Positions 62,924-64,000 of a stretch of 64,000 nt of DNA are shown here, one piece after another (position 1 is the stretch's first letter; every line of letters begins with the position of its first letter). The DNA is from a virus. Where the stretch lies: the IMG/VR virus record IMGVR_UViG_3300008262_004787, positions 1 to 64,000 of that record; one strand, written 5' to 3'. A model generated the notes under the pieces. The model was given only the letters and a program-made list of their open reading frames with translations, searched no databases and was not told the DNA's origin. The position numbers and the translations under genes are program-made.

Positions 62924-64000
62924 CTTCACAGGCACCACCACCACATGCTACCTCGCCAGACAGATTAGTACCATCTACGAATTCTACTACATCGTCTAGG
63001 TTGATATCGTGTAAATGCCCAATAAGTTCATTATAGGTTTCTTCGTTTACATCTTCGAATGGTGCTTGAATATATGAGTGGTCGGAATACGGGAGTACTG
63101 ACAATGCTGTGAAGTTCTCGCGGTTTTCCCACATCCACTCACCCACTTCTTGCCATTCACCATCCTTAATAGACACGGTAACGGATACATTATTCTTATT
63201 TGCACCCTTACGATGACCTGGCTTCACCCATTCCTTCCATACCTTAGATACACGCTTCAACAAATCCAATGCGGATTCCTGACGAGTGACCGCGCCTTCG
63301 GGTGCCTTTTGTGGCACTTCAATGACAGCTTGAAGATTTGGTTTAAAATACTCGTCTGTAATTAATTCTGGGTGATTAATTTTTAGATAGCTATAGATAC
63401 TTTCATTCTTTCCAACACGGATACGACGAATGTAGTGCTTGTTATGCCAAGCGTGGATACCACTACTCGTACCCAAAACGAGGGACGATGTGCCTTCCGG
63501 CTTCACGGTTGTGCAACGGGCCGCTGGCATCGTACCAATTATGGACGATACACGTGCATTCTCTTCCTTTACCATATTTGCAGCTTCCTTCATGTCGAGT
63601 TTCAACACTCCACCCGATGCGATTCCAGTCATACTCACGCCGATTAACGCTTCCTTCTCCGTGGTTCTCTTCCATATATCTCTCAAATAGTGAAAATCTG
63701 TGTACGATGCTTGTAATGTGCCAATAAATGCTGCTGCCTTTGCACGCGCATTCAAATCATCTTGATCAACAACATCACCAGCATGAATAGTGGTAAGATT
63801 ACAGAATTGGAAAGGACGAAGTGAAATTTCTGCACACGGGTTCATGCCCCAATCCTTGTCATTTGTAAAGAAGAATCCAGGTTCACCAGAACCAGAGAGT
63901 TCAATCTTCTTCCACAATTCAAAGAATGTTTCTTCTTCAACCTTTGAACGAACGATTACTGCACTATTATTTGCACGACCACGTTGTGGATTATTTTCCC
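62916..64000 (-). CDS. nrdJ: Adenosylcobalamin-dependent ribonucleoside-triphosphate reductase, partial
   Basis: The C-terminal 361 residues of a monomeric class II RNR; the 5' end lies beyond 64000. Seen: N-P-Q-R-G-R-A-N-N-S-A-V near the window edge, M-N-P-C-A-E-I-S-L (active-site N-x-C-x-E with the thiyl Cys), F-C-N-L-T-T-I, T-V-K-P-E-G-T-S-S (P-x-E-G-T), and the C-terminal C-G-G-G-A-C pair that is reduced by thioredoxin. It matches the Lactobacillus leichmannii-type RTPR that needs vitamin B12. It provides dNTPs for replication and is followed by the TonB receptor and thioredoxin. Confidence 0.93.
   Translation of the reverse strand, partial: ENNPQRGRANNSAVIVRSKVEEETFFELWKKIELSGSGEPGFFFTNDKDWGMNPCAEISLRPFQFCNLTTIHAGDVVDQDDLNARAKAAAFIGTLQASYTDFHYLRDIWKRTTEKEALIGVSMTGIASGGVLKLDMKEAANMVKEENARVSSIIGTMPAARCTTVKPEGTSSLVLGTSSGIHAWHNKHYIRRIRVGKNESIYSYLKINHPELITDEYFKPNLQAVIEVPQKAPEGAVTRQESALDLLKRVSKVWKEWVKPGHRKGANKNNVSVTVSIKDGEWQEVGEWMWENRENFTALSVLPYSDHSYIQAPFEDVNEETYNELIGHLHDINLDDVVEFVDGTNLSGEVACGGGACEVV

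Overview
The window is a contiguous piece of a large, AT-rich, double-stranded DNA phage genome. Every protein gene I can support lies on the minus strand and is read from high to low coordinates. Genes are packed with 4-8 bp overlaps, mostly ATGA or TAATG couplings. A T4-type replication module is present: family B DNA polymerase, sliding clamp gp45, and clamp loader gp44 and gp62. That points to a T4-like myovirus, with a gene content like those of aquatic cyanophages and pelagiphages (IscA-like protein, thioredoxin, 2OG oxygenases, CobS/MoxR-type ATPase, collagen-like fibre). A full-length Oar-like TonB-dependent outer-membrane protein and many surface-sugar genes suggest a Gram-negative host. 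Capsid, portal, terminase and tail-sheath genes are not in the window.

Layout, low to high coordinate. (1) 0-10.7 kb: end-region repeats, SprT-like protease, small membrane proteins, a HExxH hydroxylase-like protein beside a 2OG oxygenase, a MoxR-type AAA+ ATPase and its VWA/metallopeptidase partner flanking a structural protein. (2) 10.7-14.9 kb: degenerate HNH protein, ThyX, a 597-aa phage protein, a DUF1599-like protein. (3) 14.9-33.2 kb: about 21 consecutive carbohydrate genes, including glycosyltransferases, two epimerases, a GT11 fucosyltransferase and methyltransferases. A compact core at 19.1-25.0 kb holds a RuBisCO-like protein, cupin, two nucleotidyltransferases, transaldolase, HAD phosphatase, a sugar-kinase-like protein and RibB. 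(4) 33.2-38.7 kb: collagen-like fibre with 12 HxD motifs, RHH protein, phosphoesterase, SPOUT methyltransferase, RecB-type nuclease. (5) 38.7-54.5 kb: replication and DNA-metabolism region with two Mom-like acyltransferases, a DruA/DUF4338-like protein, a ClpP-like protease, a JmjC-like oxygenase, a second HExxH protein, an odd tRNA-like gene, DNA ligase, a DUF6065-SET fusion and DNA polymerase. (6) 54.5-57.7 kb: sulfate-activation and sulfotransfer module (sulfotransferase-like proteins, HIGH-type nucleotidyltransferase, APS kinase, DUF2061), split by a GIY-YIG homing endonuclease. (7) 57.7-64.0 kb: Vsr-like endonuclease, 2OG oxygenase, IscA, dUTPase, thioredoxin, TonB-dependent receptor, and a B12-dependent ribonucleotide reductase running off the end.

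Together the genes make dTTP (dCMP deaminase, dUTPase, ThyX, RNR plus thioredoxin), copy the genome, probably modify phage DNA, and build or remodel a surface glycan that may be sulfated. Two transcription signals recur. One is TTGACN-N17-TATATT, often entangled with a hairpin that ends the upstream operon. The other is an exact decamer, ACTATTTATA on the coding strand, found 23-33 nt before four start codons, two of them heading fibre or structural genes. The strongest candidates for an undescribed system are the RuBisCO-like/transaldolase/RibB sugar cluster and the phage-encoded TonB-dependent receptor beside a cobalamin-dependent RNR.
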